A DNA stretch of 64,000 nt from the NCBI GenBank assembly GCA_029706075.1, contig JAINUG010000173.1, forward strand, positions 496,001 to 560,000, in the 5' to 3' direction. The position numbers were made by a program, and so were the translations under genes. Under the pieces are notes generated by a model. That model was not told the DNA's origin. It saw only the letters and a list, made by a program, of their open reading frames with translations, and searched no databases. This stretch comes from Aldrovandia affinis (lineage: Eukaryota > Chordata > Actinopteri > Notacanthiformes > Halosauridae). Below, in pieces: positions 60,601-62,974 of the stretch (position 1 is its first letter; each line of letters opens with the position of its first letter).

Positions 60601-62795
60601 ACGTAAAGGGCCACACCCCAACCTCTTATTTGTTCTATCCTTCCTGAACAATTTGCACCCCTCCACATTATATTCATCCCCATCCACTGCACCAAGCCAT
60701 GTCTCTGTAATCCCAACAATGTCACATCCCCCATTGAACATGACAACCTCCAGTTCCCAAAATGTATTTGTTTATGGTTCAAGCATTTAAACAAAGGAAC
60801 TTCAAAGTATTGCTCATACCTTAATTCTCTTCCACTCCCATACCCAACTGTGCCAAATCACCTCTATTCACATTATGCTCTAAATTATATTTATGAATTA
60901 TATCCTTACAGGTATTATTATACTTTGCTCTTTTATCTTCCATCTGGGCAGTCTGTGCCGCCCTATCATTAATACTAATACTAATTTCCCTCTGTGCCAC
61001 TCAGTCCATAGTTTAAATATTGCTCTGCTACCCTAAGCATACGCTGGCCCAATTTAGCTGTACCCCCAGTTCACCCCTGTTCCGAGTCCCAGTGCCCCAT
61101 AAGCCTATAGCCCTCGAATTGCTCCACAAGCTGACATTCACAGACAAAAAGCCTCGTGGAAGTCTCCCTCCAGAAATGCAATCATTCTGCAACAGTCGCA
61201 TTGCATTGGCCTCATTTTAGCTAGTTAAAGGAAAGCTAACTAATATTTCCCTGCTCCTGGATTTGCTCCTGAAAGGGAAAAAAACGCAGAAAATGCCCTA
61301 ACGGCAACAAAAGTGAACCTTAGGAGAAAATCTGCTTACCTTTTTTAAAGTTAAAACACCATTTTGAACATTTTGCAAGGACGAACAGAGCAACCGGACT
61401 GTATCTCATCCCAGATATGAATTATAAGCAGTCGTAATTTCAGTGGTAAATGCCTGTAGACATATCCTTTTTCAGCAATTCAGATTTTATGGTGATCTGT
61501 GATCAGTGGTGGTAGATATATCACTGTTTGCATACCTTGCAGCGGCAGATGCCACCACTGTCACAACGCTCAGTTCCTCTCCTGTCACAGTTGTAGCAGT
61601 TCCCTGCAAACACAAACAGACTCAACTGAGCACTCTCAAACTCCACGCCATCCATAATTTTGGAGGAAACCACAACTTCTGTGTATGTATGCAATTTAAC
61701 AGAATCCCTCATTCACTACGGTTTTATGAAAAGATGTGGACCAATGACAGCCTGTCAATTTAGAACAATTGTAAACTGGAAACCATATTATGTATCTGTG
61801 ATGCTAGGAGGGGTGGAGGAAGTAGAGAGGACTGCTCCTCCTCTTTGGCTGTTGGGTGCTATTCCCTCCCACATACTGGGAGCCTACAGGACCTTGGATG
61901 GCAGCAACCCTCACACACAGGCATGCTCACCTGAGGCTGATCAGTCAGTTGCCTATTGCCTCCCTTAGGCATTTTATAAAAACACAGCCTGCCGTGCCTG
62001 GGGACAACTTTTGGGACATGGGTTTCCCCCATTCTTCCCCTCTGATTTGCAACATTTAGTTTGATTTTGTTTTCATGTTTAGTTTGTTTGTTTTTTGAGT
62101 GCCCCAAGAAAGGGGAATTAAAATGGCCATTGGCCTATTTTGTAACTCTTTCGATACTTTTGTTACTTTTGTAACTCTTTCGATACTTTAACTCACCACC
62201 TGACATGGTGCCCACCCCTGCTACCCTGCCACAGAACCTTTGGAAGGGATGATGTCAGATCATTTTCAGATAAAATACAGATGTCAGATGTATCAAAGCT
62301 GTACTTTTCCCCAAACTGTAACTATAAACTGTTACAGTTTGGGGAAAAGTACAGCTTTGATACATCTGAGACAACTGAAGCCATACATGAATGCGAAGAA
62401 AGTAGAAATGACCAAAAAAAATGAAGGATTTGAAAATCTGCATCAGCATTATTGACAAGAAATTAACCCTGTCCTTTTATTCTCCACCAGAGTGGCATGA
62501 TGCAATGTGATGCTGTACTAACAAAAAATAAATGGCAGGTCAAAGCCAGATCAAAGCTAGTATCACTCTCACTTCAACATGCTGTTATGTTTATTGCCTT
62601 TTAGTGTGTGAGTGATGGTGTGAGTGACAAATTAATTGCCTATGGGATTAAAAACAGGAGAAGAGACAAGGTTTAGTTATTCTGGATAATCTTTGAAGTG
62701 CAGCCAGCGCTAAACAAGTCTTACCGTTGAGGTCATTGTTACCAATCGTACATCTTTGTCCAAGCTGTGGATTGCCAGTGTATCCGGTGGCACAT
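2173..62795 (-). CDS. hspg2: Perlecan (basement membrane heparan sulfate proteoglycan core protein), partial gene, 45 constitutive exons plus 3 alternative exons
   Basis: Perlecan is a secreted multidomain proteoglycan of basement membranes and cartilage that binds laminin, nidogen, growth factors and, through its C-terminal endorepellin part, integrin and dystroglycan. The identity rests on a collinear match to vertebrate perlecan: laminin EGF modules, the third laminin IV-A domain, laminin EGF modules, 12 Ig modules, then LG1-EGF-EGF-LG2-EGF-EGF-LG3. Each exon has AG/GT borders and each junction keeps the frame; the constitutive exons total about 6,240 nt. The signal peptide, SEA, LDLa and earlier laminin IV domains are beyond the right edge, and the end of LG3 is beyond the left edge. 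Introns range from under 100 nt to 10.4 kb. Exons are given below by module. Confidence 0.97.
3248..5109. other. hspg2 intron between EGF4 and LG3, no feature recognised
   Basis: About 1.86 kb with a GC-richer part near 4200-4600 but no element I can name. I looked for the linker exon that would precede LG3. A 31-nt block near 4109-4139 with AG/GT borders was rejected because its phase is wrong and it contains a stop. Confidence 0.5.
5110..5932 (-). CDS. hspg2: hspg2 end of LG2 and EGF-like modules 3 and 4 of domain V (two exons)
   Basis: Exon 5761-5932 reads [40 protein letters not shown] and [15 protein letters not shown]. Exon 5110-5232 reads [41 protein letters not shown]. Both match human perlecan (VNGKRLDLTYSFLGSQGIGQ, EYEFQCLCRDGFKGD). 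The second exon ends in phase 1 and joins directly to the LG3 exon at 3172-3247 as far as I can see. Confidence 0.94.
6427..6810 (-). mobile_element. tRNA-derived SINE, family A (copy 1)
   Basis: The copy has the family landmarks: CTCCCAATTTGGTGGCCAAT near 6455, a CCTCCTCAGAGACGGAACTC block, and GGGGCAGACAGCCAATCACT near 6670. It lies in the intron between LG2 exons 6960-7204 and 5761-5932, reversed relative to its tRNA-like head. Its target-site duplication is not clear. Confidence 0.7.
6960..11310 (-). CDS. hspg2: hspg2 LG2 (laminin G-like) domain (two exons; its end is in exon 5761-5932)
   Basis: Exons 11089-11310 and 6960-7204. They encode [60 protein letters not shown], then [60 protein letters not shown] and CIGE. 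Human perlecan has [20 protein letters not shown] and RSSPGKSQGLNLHT. The two exons are separated by a 3.9-kb intron with an HE1-like SINE. Confidence 0.96.
7205..11088. other. hspg2 intron inside LG2, mostly unrecognised
   Basis: The 3.9-kb intron holds an HE1-like SINE (8333-8546), two long A-tracts (8547-8568 and about 8812-8840), three copies of a palindrome-like motif (see findings), and a stretch at about 9510-10060 very rich in TAGC/GCTA words, a common style of dispersed fish intron sequence. The rest shows no gene or named repeat. Confidence 0.6.
8333..8546 (+). mobile_element. HE1/V-SINE-like tRNA-derived SINE
   Basis: The tRNA-like head has an A box-like TGTAATGGTTAGGGAGC and B box GGTTCGATTCC; the body has CACTGCCGTTGTACCCTTGA; the tail ends GCTCTGGATAAGAGCGTCTG followed by CTAAATGC and a long A run. 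This is the tail shared by fish HE1/V-SINE elements. A second close copy is at 57590-57800. Confidence 0.88.
11808..12176 (+). mobile_element. tRNA-derived SINE, family A (copy 2), with target-site duplication
   Basis: It starts AGGCCTCCCGCGTGGTCTAG, has a B box-like GTTCAATTCC, passes through GGGGGCGGCAATTGGCTGTC and ends CCAAATTGGGAGAAAA plus an A-rich tail. It is flanked by AAGAAGGTATGAAGAG (11792-11807) and AAGAAGGTATGAGGAG (12177-12192), a 16-bp duplication with one mismatch. It is the best full-length copy for defining the family. Confidence 0.88.
12439..13061 (-). CDS. hspg2: hspg2 EGF-like modules 1 and 2 of domain V (two exons)
   Basis: Exons 12953-13061 and 12439-12537. They encode [36 protein letters not shown], then [20 protein letters not shown] and [14 protein letters not shown]. 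Human perlecan has [20 protein letters not shown] and GYTCRCHLGRSGLRCEEG. The modules link LG1 to LG2. Confidence 0.95.
13150..13620 (+). mobile_element. Tc1/mariner remnant (transposase N-terminal part)
   Basis: The stretch around 13315-13470 resembles a Tc1 transposase start: [21 protein letters not shown], then GNCGWK in a broken frame. The leading part (CTGGGTAAATGAGGGACAGT onward) matches the 5' noncoding region of the same family seen at 37412-37797 and 41692-42240. Stops and frame shifts are present and the C-terminal catalytic part is missing. Confidence 0.75.
13920..17376 (-). CDS. hspg2: hspg2 LG1 (laminin G-like) domain, start of endorepellin (five exons)
   Basis: Exons 17260-17376, 15716-15800, 14557-14701, 14220-14322 and 13920-14029. 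They encode [121 protein letters not shown] and [19 protein letters not shown], ending [12 protein letters not shown], which opens the first EGF. Compared with human perlecan the loop after NGQKR is shorter: the insertion around SPTNLANRQP is absent. Sequons NQT and NGS are seen. Phases run 1, 1, 2, 0, 1 and 0 at the successive borders, all in agreement. Confidence 0.96.
16728..17086 (-). mobile_element. tRNA-derived SINE, family A-like with distinct tRNA head, with target-site duplication
   Basis: On the minus strand the head reads GGCGGATGGCGTAGCGGTCT and GGTTCGAAACCCGCG (A and B boxes), the body has GGCGGCATTTGGCTGTCCGC and the tail ends CAAATTGGGAGAAAAACGGG. It is flanked by an exact 14-bp duplication AAATTGAAATATTT at 16714-16727 and 17087-17100. 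Its head differs from copies 11808 and 21264, so the family exists with at least two tRNA-like heads. It lies 173 nt from the LG1 exon 17260-17376. Confidence 0.87.
17463..18025 (-). CDS. hspg2: hspg2 Ig module 12, last of domain IV (two exons)
   Basis: Exons 17913-18025 and 17463-17610. They encode [37 protein letters not shown], then [20 protein letters not shown] and [20 protein letters not shown]. Human perlecan has LPQISMPQEVRVPAGSAAVF, PCIASGYPTPDISWSKLDGS and DAGTYVCTATNRQGKVKAFA. It passes into the LG1 domain in the next exon. Confidence 0.95.
18150..18330. mobile_element. Possible SINE-like dispersed repeat
   Basis: The stretch with TTTTCCCCTTTTTTGGGGAA, GGGAGGGCGTAGACAACCAT and ACACATGATGTCAGTTACAG resembles a dispersed fish repeat that I have a loose memory of. 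No terminal duplication is visible, so this is tentative. Confidence 0.35.
18457..18723 (-). CDS. hspg2: hspg2 Ig module 11 of domain IV (single exon)
   Basis: A 267-nt phase 1-1 exon encodes [60 protein letters not shown] and [17 protein letters not shown]. Human perlecan has VLINIRTSVQTVVVGHAVEF and [14 protein letters not shown]. Like module 9 it is a complete module in one symmetric exon. The donor is gtgagt at 18456. Confidence 0.96.
18983..19455 (-). CDS. hspg2: hspg2 Ig module 10 of domain IV (two exons)
   Basis: Exons 19293-19455 and 18983-19080. They encode [45 protein letters not shown], then [20 protein letters not shown]. Human perlecan has VQVTPQLETKSIGASVEFHC and QDGVLRIQNLDQSCQGTYIC. 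The intron between them is only 212 nt and more than half of it is a truncated SINE. Confidence 0.95.
19148..19263 (+). mobile_element. tRNA-derived SINE, family A, 3'-shortened copy with exact target-site duplication
   Basis: Only the tRNA-like head and first part of the body are present: GCCTCCCGGGTGGTCTAGTG, B box GGTTCGATTCC, up to GCCACCGGGGGCGGCAAT. It is flanked by an exact 13-bp duplication GAAGAACATGCAG at 19135-19147 and 19264-19276. It fills over half of the 212-nt intron 19081-19292 and sits 29 nt after the donor of exon 19293-19455. Confidence 0.88.
19599..19687 (+). repeat. Microsatellite (TC)n then (TG)n
   Basis: A TC run (about 19599-19629) is followed by a TG run (about 19645-19687) in the intron between Ig modules 9 and 10. 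Confidence 0.95.
19748..20008 (-). CDS. hspg2: hspg2 Ig module 9 of domain IV (single exon)
   Basis: A single 261-nt exon, phase 1 at both ends, encodes a full Ig module: [60 protein letters not shown]. It matches human PPYATTVPEHASVQAGE and CLAHGTPPLTFQWSRV. As a symmetric phase 1-1 exon it could be skipped without a frame change. It has one NGT sequon. A (TG)n/(TC)n tract lies in the next intron. Confidence 0.95.
20290..20440 (+). mobile_element. tRNA-Ala-like SINE (copy 1)
   Basis: It begins GGCTCTGTGGCTCAGTTGGT and GGGTTCAATCCCCACTGGGG, a near-complete tRNA-Ala-like head, then ATGTATGCATTCACTACTGT and the fish SINE tail GTCGCTTTGGATAAAAGCGT CTGCTAAATGG, ending in a TTA/ATT repeat. A close copy with the same tail is at 58685-58850, which marks it as a SINE rather than a tRNA gene. 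Confidence 0.87.
20797..24597 (-). CDS. hspg2: hspg2 Ig modules 7 and 8 of domain IV (three exons)
   Basis: Exons 24416-24597, 23603-23798 and 20797-20976. Module 7 holds [20 protein letters not shown] and [14 protein letters not shown]; module 8 holds [12 protein letters not shown] and [20 protein letters not shown] with [14 protein letters not shown]. The middle exon carries the end of module 7 and the start of module 8, as expected if an ancestral intron between them was lost. Two N-glycosylation sequons (NNS, NAT) lie in module 8. The donor of the last exon must be gtgagt at 20796, not the gtgtga two bases earlier, to match phase 1 of the next exon. Confidence 0.93.
21264..21631 (-). mobile_element. 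tRNA-derived SINE, family A (copy), with target-site duplication
   Basis: On the minus strand the head reads GGCCTCCCGCCTGGTCTAGT and GGGGTTCGATTCCCTGGCC, the tail ends CCAAATTGGGAGAAAAACAG then an A-rich run. It is flanked by TGGTCACTTT at 21254-21263 or thereabouts and 21632-21641, read on the plus strand. A short internal duplication CATGCTGTCAACCGT occurs near 21425-21450. Confidence 0.85.
22112..22897 (+). mobile_element. Tc1/mariner element with long terminal inverted repeats, internally deleted
   Basis: The ends are ACACTACCGGTCAAAAGTTT and its inverse CTTTTGACCGGTAGTGT; the inverted repeats extend about 150 bp (GGTAAACTGCCAGAGG at 22216 against CCTCTGGCAGTTTACC near 22816). Inside, TGGACCGATGAAACAAAATT and GGTCTGGGGCTCTTTTGCTG are transposase-derived. 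The copy is about 0.8 kb against about 1.5 kb or more for a whole element, so it is dead. Confidence 0.88.
23799..24415. other. hspg2 intron within Ig module 7, no feature recognised
   Basis: About 0.6 kb of unique-looking intron with a short near-repeat (GTGTCTAAACAGCTT twice, near 24157 and 24181). No gene or named element is seen. Confidence 0.5.
25056..25721 (-). CDS. hspg2: hspg2 Ig module 6 of domain IV (two exons)
   Basis: Exons 25578-25721 and 25056-25190. They encode [40 protein letters not shown], then [20 protein letters not shown] and [20 protein letters not shown]. It matches human PVISIDPPSSTVQQGQDASF and NHGTYRCVASNAYGVAQSVV. The acceptor at 25722 must be the first of two AGs (cag before GCCTGCAG) to keep the frame; the downstream AG would break it. 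The donor is gttacg, a weak one. Confidence 0.94.
26520..27948 (-). CDS. hspg2: hspg2 Ig module 5 of domain IV (two exons), the only EGQxLDLNC-type module
   Basis: Exons 27797-27948 and 26520-26649. They encode [38 protein letters not shown], then [20 protein letters not shown] and [20 protein letters not shown]. This is the IRIE..S..VAEGQTLDLNCVV type that human perlecan carries in about ten tandem copies; here I find just one. The intron between the two exons is dominated by AC and GT repeats at its opposite ends (see findings). Confidence 0.94.
26658..27120 (+). repeat. Long (CA)n-rich tract, adjacent to a 3' splice site on the minus strand
   Basis: CA repeats with interspersed CAGA, TATA and CGGAAGAA units run for about 460 bp. 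On the transcribed minus strand this is a GT-rich tract ending about 8 nt before the acceptor of exon 26520-26649. Several long open frames here are pure repeat products with Cys-Val or His-Thr runs and are not genes. Confidence 0.97.
27560..27780 (+). repeat. Long (GT)n-rich tract, adjacent to a 5' splice site on the minus strand
   Basis: GT repeats with GTCTGCGTGTGCATTTCTGT units repeated (near 27675 and 27741). On the minus strand this is an AC-rich tract starting about 16 nt after the donor of exon 27797-27948, complementary to the tract at the other end of the same intron. Confidence 0.97.
28027..29070 (+). mobile_element. IS630/Tc1-superfamily DDE transposon remnant
   Basis: The plus strand resembles the C-terminal part of a fish IS630-type transposase: [33 protein letters not shown] (broken at the end by a stop), [32 protein letters not shown] long AT-rich 3' part follows, with GAACTGTTTGGCCAAGATGC near 28966. 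The N-terminal part and the 5' end are missing or unrecognised. It fills most of the intron between Ig modules 4 and 5. Confidence 0.8.
29239..32574 (-). CDS. hspg2: hspg2 Ig module 4 of domain IV (two exons)
   Basis: Exons 32432-32574 and 29239-29374, separated by a 3.06-kb intron with a SINE and a Tc1 remnant. They encode [40 protein letters not shown], then [20 protein letters not shown] and [20 protein letters not shown]. Human perlecan has VRLYCRAAGVPSATITWRKEGG and TDIATLLIPAI at this module. Confidence 0.94.
29907..30208 (-). mobile_element. tRNA-derived SINE, family A, head-truncated copy
   Basis: On the plus strand it shows CTCCCAATTTGGTTGCCAAT, CCTCCTCCGAGACGGAACCC, CGGGGCGGACAGCCAAATGC and GAGACGGGTTTCGAACC, ending at the B box. 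ATTAATTT flanks it on both sides (29899-29906 and 30209-30216), a plausible short duplication. The part before the B box is missing. Confidence 0.8.
30531..31070 (+). mobile_element. Tc1/mariner element, internally deleted
   Basis: The ends are TACGGTGCAAAAGTCTTAGG and the inverse CCTAAGACTTTTGCACAATA. A 3' transposase segment remains: [18 protein letters not shown] near 30750-30805. The copy is about 540 bp, so most of the transposase is gone. TATA words flank both ends. Confidence 0.87.
31071..32431. other. Rest of the intron within Ig module 4, no gene recognised
   Basis: It contains a short (ATCC)n run after 31083, an (AGAC)n microsatellite at about 32091-32119, and otherwise AT-rich sequence without a recognised element. 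Confidence 0.55.
32673..33154 (-). CDS. hspg2: hspg2 Ig module 3 of domain IV (two exons)
   Basis: Exons 33032-33154 and 32673-32825. They encode [34 protein letters not shown], then [20 protein letters not shown] and [20 protein letters not shown]. It corresponds to human VVSIHPPQLTVQPGQLAEFRC. Phase 1 at both outer ends. Confidence 0.95.
34171..34270 (+). repeat. 34-bp tandem repeat, about 2.9 copies
   Basis: The unit begins CTTAAACTCTACACTAAGCT and ends GTGGGCTAAGCGGT; the second copy differs by one base and the third by about two. A run of about 12 G precedes it. Confidence 0.93.
36030..36300 (+). mobile_element. LINE-type 3' end
   Basis: The terminal block TTGGCCAGATCACCCTTGAA, CTCGGTCTCAATGGG and GGTTAAATAAAGG is a recurrent 3' end of fish non-LTR elements. 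A diverged relative of the same block is at about 37800-37870 (TTGGCTAGGTCGCTCTTTTG, TCTTAATGGGAC). The 5' limit is uncertain. Confidence 0.55.
37412..37797 (-). mobile_element. Short Tc1-type derivative with matched terminal repeats
   Basis: The ends are GGTAACTACCAAAATAAAGG and the inverse CCTTTATTTTGACAGTTACC. On the minus strand a transposase fragment [16 protein letters not shown] with [19 protein letters not shown] remains. At 386 bp it is a MITE-like deletion product of the family also seen at 13150 and 41692. Confidence 0.87.
41692..42240 (+). mobile_element. Tc1-type derivative, internally deleted
   Basis: It begins TACAGGTAACTGCCAAAATA and AAGGAAGC and ends near GATGTTTCCTTTATTG, with the outermost part of the right repeat altered. 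Between them are transposase-like pieces: [12 protein letters not shown] and CATCTCAGTCACCAGATCTC (the SPDLNP region) in broken frame. Confidence 0.82.
43521..44406 (-). CDS. hspg2: hspg2 Ig module 2 of domain IV (two exons)
   Basis: Exons 44309-44406 and 43521-43701. They encode [20 protein letters not shown] with SFICTAKSQ, then [31 protein letters not shown] and [20 protein letters not shown]. Human perlecan is almost the same here ([23 protein letters not shown]). The donor of the second exon is gttcgt, weaker than usual, and is followed by a 10.4-kb intron, the longest in the window. Confidence 0.95.
43853..44026. mobile_element. hAT-type MITE with 8-bp target-site duplication
   Basis: The 174-bp element has ends CAGGGGTGTCTGACTCCAGT and the inverse of the right end TTGAGTTTGACACCCCTG. 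It is flanked by ATCTAGAT (43845-43852) and ATATAGAT (44027-44034), an 8-bp duplication with one change, as hAT elements make. It lies in the 607-nt intron inside Ig module 2. Confidence 0.85.
45260..46330 (+). mobile_element. Harbinger-like DNA transposon carrying a Myb/SANT-type ORF, no transposase
   Basis: The ends match as inverted repeats: GGGCCTCATGCAAGAAC and the inverse of GTTCTTGCATCTGGCCC (15 of 17). AAT flanks both ends, a 3-bp duplication of the size Harbinger elements make. The open frame at about 45600-45908 contains [40 protein letters not shown] and [10 protein letters not shown], the pattern of the Myb-like second protein of Harbinger elements. Upstream, an ATG at 45520 ([13 protein letters not shown]) would start it but a stop intervenes. 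I see no DDE transposase, so it is non-autonomous. Confidence 0.75.
46720..47050 (-). mobile_element. tRNA-derived SINE, family A (copy)
   Basis: On the plus strand it shows CTCCTAATTTGGTAGCCACT, ATCATCCGAGATGGAACTCG and CTGGGGCAGACAGCCAATCG, in the same order as the other copies. The tRNA-like head near 46985-47045 is diverged. It ends about 143 nt from the Ig exon 47193-47303. Confidence 0.78.
47193..47837 (-). CDS. hspg2: hspg2 Ig module 1 of domain IV (two exons)
   Basis: Exons 47673-47837 and 47193-47303. The module holds [20 protein letters not shown] with the first Cys and the Trp, and [10 protein letters not shown] with the second Cys. It matches human HYFYWSREDGRPV and SDAGVYICTC. 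The split falls in the middle of the module at RRRQ-GEEL. It is the first Ig after domain III and has the unusual CTC pair of this position in the family. Confidence 0.95.
48460..49866 (-). CDS. hspg2: hspg2 exons: laminin-type EGF modules closing domain III (four exons)
   Basis: Exons 49753-49866, 49036-49163, 48613-48699 and 48460-48518 read in order [57 protein letters not shown] and [19 protein letters not shown]. They form the EGF modules between the third laminin IV domain and the Ig array, with the usual eight-Cys spacing. Phases run 0, 2, 2, 1 and agree at each join. The order and sequence match human perlecan module for module, down to [13 protein letters not shown] and [14 protein letters not shown]. 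Confidence 0.95.
48785..48870 (+). mobile_element. Fragment of an HE1-like SINE body
   Basis: The stretch TTGTACCCTTGAGGGAGGTC, CTCAACCTGATTTGATTCTG and CAGCCGTATGAATGGAT matches the middle of the HE1-like copies at 8333 and 57590. Head and tail are missing. Confidence 0.65.
50006..50236 (-). CDS. hspg2: hspg2 exon: end of laminin IV-A domain and next laminin EGF start
   Basis: This 77-codon exon encodes [35 protein letters not shown] and ends with [16 protein letters not shown]. The WRRPDG.PATREHL..ALADLD..LIRA block is nearly identical to vertebrate perlecan. The last part opens the laminin EGF module that follows. Acceptor gccgtag, donor gtgaag, phase 0-0. Confidence 0.96.
50621..50970 (-). 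CDS. hspg2: hspg2 exons: laminin IV-A domain, middle (two exons)
   Basis: Exon 50878-50970 (31 codons) encodes [20 protein letters not shown] and continues to DADVQLI. Exon 50621-50710 (30 codons) encodes [20 protein letters not shown] and ends FEVIFKE. Both are phase 0-0. SYGG.L.YT.SY is the hallmark of the laminin IV domain, and these match the third such domain of human perlecan (GNNIMLVA..., YEIMFRE). They are shared by both alternative upstream routes. Confidence 0.95.
51642..51725 (-). CDS. hspg2: hspg2 candidate alternative exon: second copy of the laminin IV core (28 codons)
   Basis: The exon reads [10 protein letters not shown] followed by [18 protein letters not shown], then gtaacc; the acceptor is ctctgccgcag. 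The DDVLFW-x-LP-x-x-F-x-GDK block is the laminin IV motif and parallels [13 protein letters not shown] at the end of exon 57055-57246. Both exons stop at the same residue and in the same phase, directly before the shared exon starting VGSYGG. That makes it a functional substitute rather than an additional segment. It differs in sequence from the canonical copy outside the core, so it is not a recent duplication. Confidence 0.88.
51726..53298. other. Intron within the alternative laminin IV cassette
   Basis: About 1.57 kb with no element or gene recognised; moderately AT-rich. Open frames on both strands here are short and lack any protein pattern. Confidence 0.5.
53299..53568 (-). CDS. hspg2: hspg2 candidate alternative exon: Pro/Ser-rich mucin-like segment (90 codons)
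   Basis: This exactly 90-codon open block has acceptor ccccttccag and donor gtactg, phase 0 at both ends. Residues 1-20 ([20 protein letters not shown]) look helical and acidic. Residues 21-90 are rich in Pro, Ser, Gly and Thr, with a run of six Ser and several Pro-x-Pro and Ser-Pro pairs, which suggests an extended, O-glycosylated stalk. I see no acidic-SGD type glycosaminoglycan site. The plus strand is also open here only because the segment is compositionally biased (purine-rich). Its place inside a laminin IV domain is unusual. Confidence 0.8.
53569..56539. other. Intron within the alternative laminin IV cassette
   Basis: About 2.97 kb. It contains one SINE (54263-54597). The stretch 54600-56539 is AT-rich, with no element or exon recognised. 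Confidence 0.5.
54263..54597 (-). mobile_element. tRNA-derived SINE, family A, head-truncated at the B box, exact 16-bp duplication
   Basis: On the plus strand it shows CTCCCAATTTAGTAGCCAAT, CCTCCTCCGAGCTGGCACTC, CTGGGGCAGACAGCCAATCG and ends GGTGGAATCGAACCC, the inverse of the B box. It is flanked by an exact 16-bp duplication ACAAATACCACTTTCT at 54247-54262 and 54598-54613. It lies inside the intron between the two larger alternative laminin IV blocks. Confidence 0.9.
56540..56578 (-). CDS. hspg2: hspg2 candidate alternative microexon (13 codons)
   Basis: The block AGGGAAGC...CACAAG encodes [13 protein letters not shown]. It is 39 nt long, phase 0 at both ends, and is preceded by a pyrimidine-containing acceptor (gtctacttttag) and followed by gtaaag. 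It has no counterpart that I recognise in mammalian perlecan. It is supported mainly by its splice borders, phase, and position with the next two blocks, which carry stronger protein evidence. It would encode a basic, probably helical stretch following NYYRDV of exon 58001-58141. Confidence 0.7.
57055..57246 (-). CDS. hspg2: hspg2 exon: first half of laminin IV-A domain, canonical version
   Basis: This 64-codon phase 0-0 exon begins [20 protein letters not shown] and ends [13 protein letters not shown], then gtagag. It matches the third laminin IV domain of human perlecan closely (FALVN.QRNSRLT, FYWQLPE.YQGDKV). Joined to exon 50878-50970 it gives the family core GDK-V-x-SYGG. It is the orthologous version of this segment, and the cassette at 51642-56578 appears to be an alternative to it. 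Confidence 0.95.
57590..57800 (+). mobile_element. HE1/V-SINE-like tRNA-derived SINE (second copy)
   Basis: It has the same head (GGTATAATGGTTAGGGAACT, GGTTCAATCCCCAGGTGGG), body (CACTGCCGTTGTACCCTTAA) and tail (GTCGCTCTGGATAAGAGCGT CTGCTAAATGCC) as the copy at 8333-8546. It lies in the intron between exons 58001-58141 and 57055-57246. Confidence 0.9.
58001..58141 (-). CDS. hspg2: hspg2 exon: end of laminin EGF module and entry into laminin IV-A domain
   Basis: The 47-codon exon starts [12 protein letters not shown] and ends with [23 protein letters not shown]. The CFCMG(V/I)T.QC block is the signature just before each perlecan laminin IV domain. It is phase 0 at both ends, and its donor (gtgagg) is the branching point for the two alternative routes described below: to the acceptor at 57246 or to that at 56578. 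Confidence 0.95.
58250..61400 (-). mobile_element. CR1-clade LINE, degenerate, with a SINE inserted
   Basis: Reading on the minus strand from about 61400: a Cys-containing start ([19 protein letters not shown]), the endonuclease domain at about 60790-60212 ([14 protein letters not shown] and [16 protein letters not shown]), the linker ([14 protein letters not shown]), and the end of the reverse transcriptase at about 59160-58350 ([20 protein letters not shown] and [20 protein letters not shown]). The RT core with its catalytic Asp pair is not seen, so there is an internal deletion near 59.3-59.7 kb. Several stops occur. It fills the intron 58142-61535. Confidence 0.82.
58685..58850 (+). mobile_element. 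tRNA-Ala-like SINE (copy 2), inserted in the CR1 LINE
   Basis: It has the same head (CTCTGTGGCTCAGTTGGTAG) and tail (GTCGCTTTGGATAAAAGCGT CTGCTAAATGG) as the copy at 20290-20440, ending in AT repeats. The CR1 sequence continues on both sides (CTATCCTCGTACC before, CCAGGTACCAATTTAGTTGC after), so the SINE is the younger insertion. Confidence 0.88.
61536..61603 (-). CDS. hspg2: hspg2 exon: laminin-type EGF module (domain III)
   Basis: This 68-nt exon encodes [22 protein letters not shown], with the CxC spacing of a laminin EGF module; human perlecan has CNCDPQGSVSSQCDAAGQCQCK at this place. The acceptor is tttgcag and the donor gtatgc. It enters in phase 1 and leaves in phase 0. Confidence 0.9.
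61604..62724. other. hspg2 intron between laminin EGF exons
   Basis: About 1.1 kb. The part 61790-62130 (AGGAGGGGTGGAGGAAGTAG to GCCCCAAGAAAGGGG) looks like a dispersed repeat but I cannot name it. A perfect 38-bp inverted repeat is at 62285-62368. Confidence 0.45.
62285..62368. repeat. Perfect 38-bp inverted repeat with 8-nt loop
   Basis: The left arm is 62285-62322 (begins CAGATGTATCAAAGCTGTAC) and the right arm 62331-62368; they are exact complements, with loop TATAAACT. No known element could be matched. Confidence 0.97.
62725..62795 (-). CDS. hspg2: hspg2 exon: laminin-type EGF module (domain III)
   Basis: This 71-nt exon is the first one (5'-most) in the window. It reads [16 protein letters not shown], the last loop of a laminin-type EGF module, matching the perlecan segment before the third laminin IV domain. 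The acceptor is ttgttacag and the donor gtaaga. It begins with one base that completes a split codon and ends in phase 1, which joins to the next exon to read NDLNG-NCYNC. Nothing further upstream in the window is recognisable as an exon. Confidence 0.9.
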
Positions 62796-62974
62796 CTGTA
62801 ACAAAAAAAAACTGCCATTTTAGGACTAGGGAAAAACATTCACATTACTTTGAGCTGAAACAAAATATGATTGATTCATCAGGACTACAGCATTTACTAG
62901 TGTGCAACTGCTTCTTGGATTTCACCAGTGAACATCTGAAGCCATCATCCCCTTTTATATACCAAACTCTAAAC

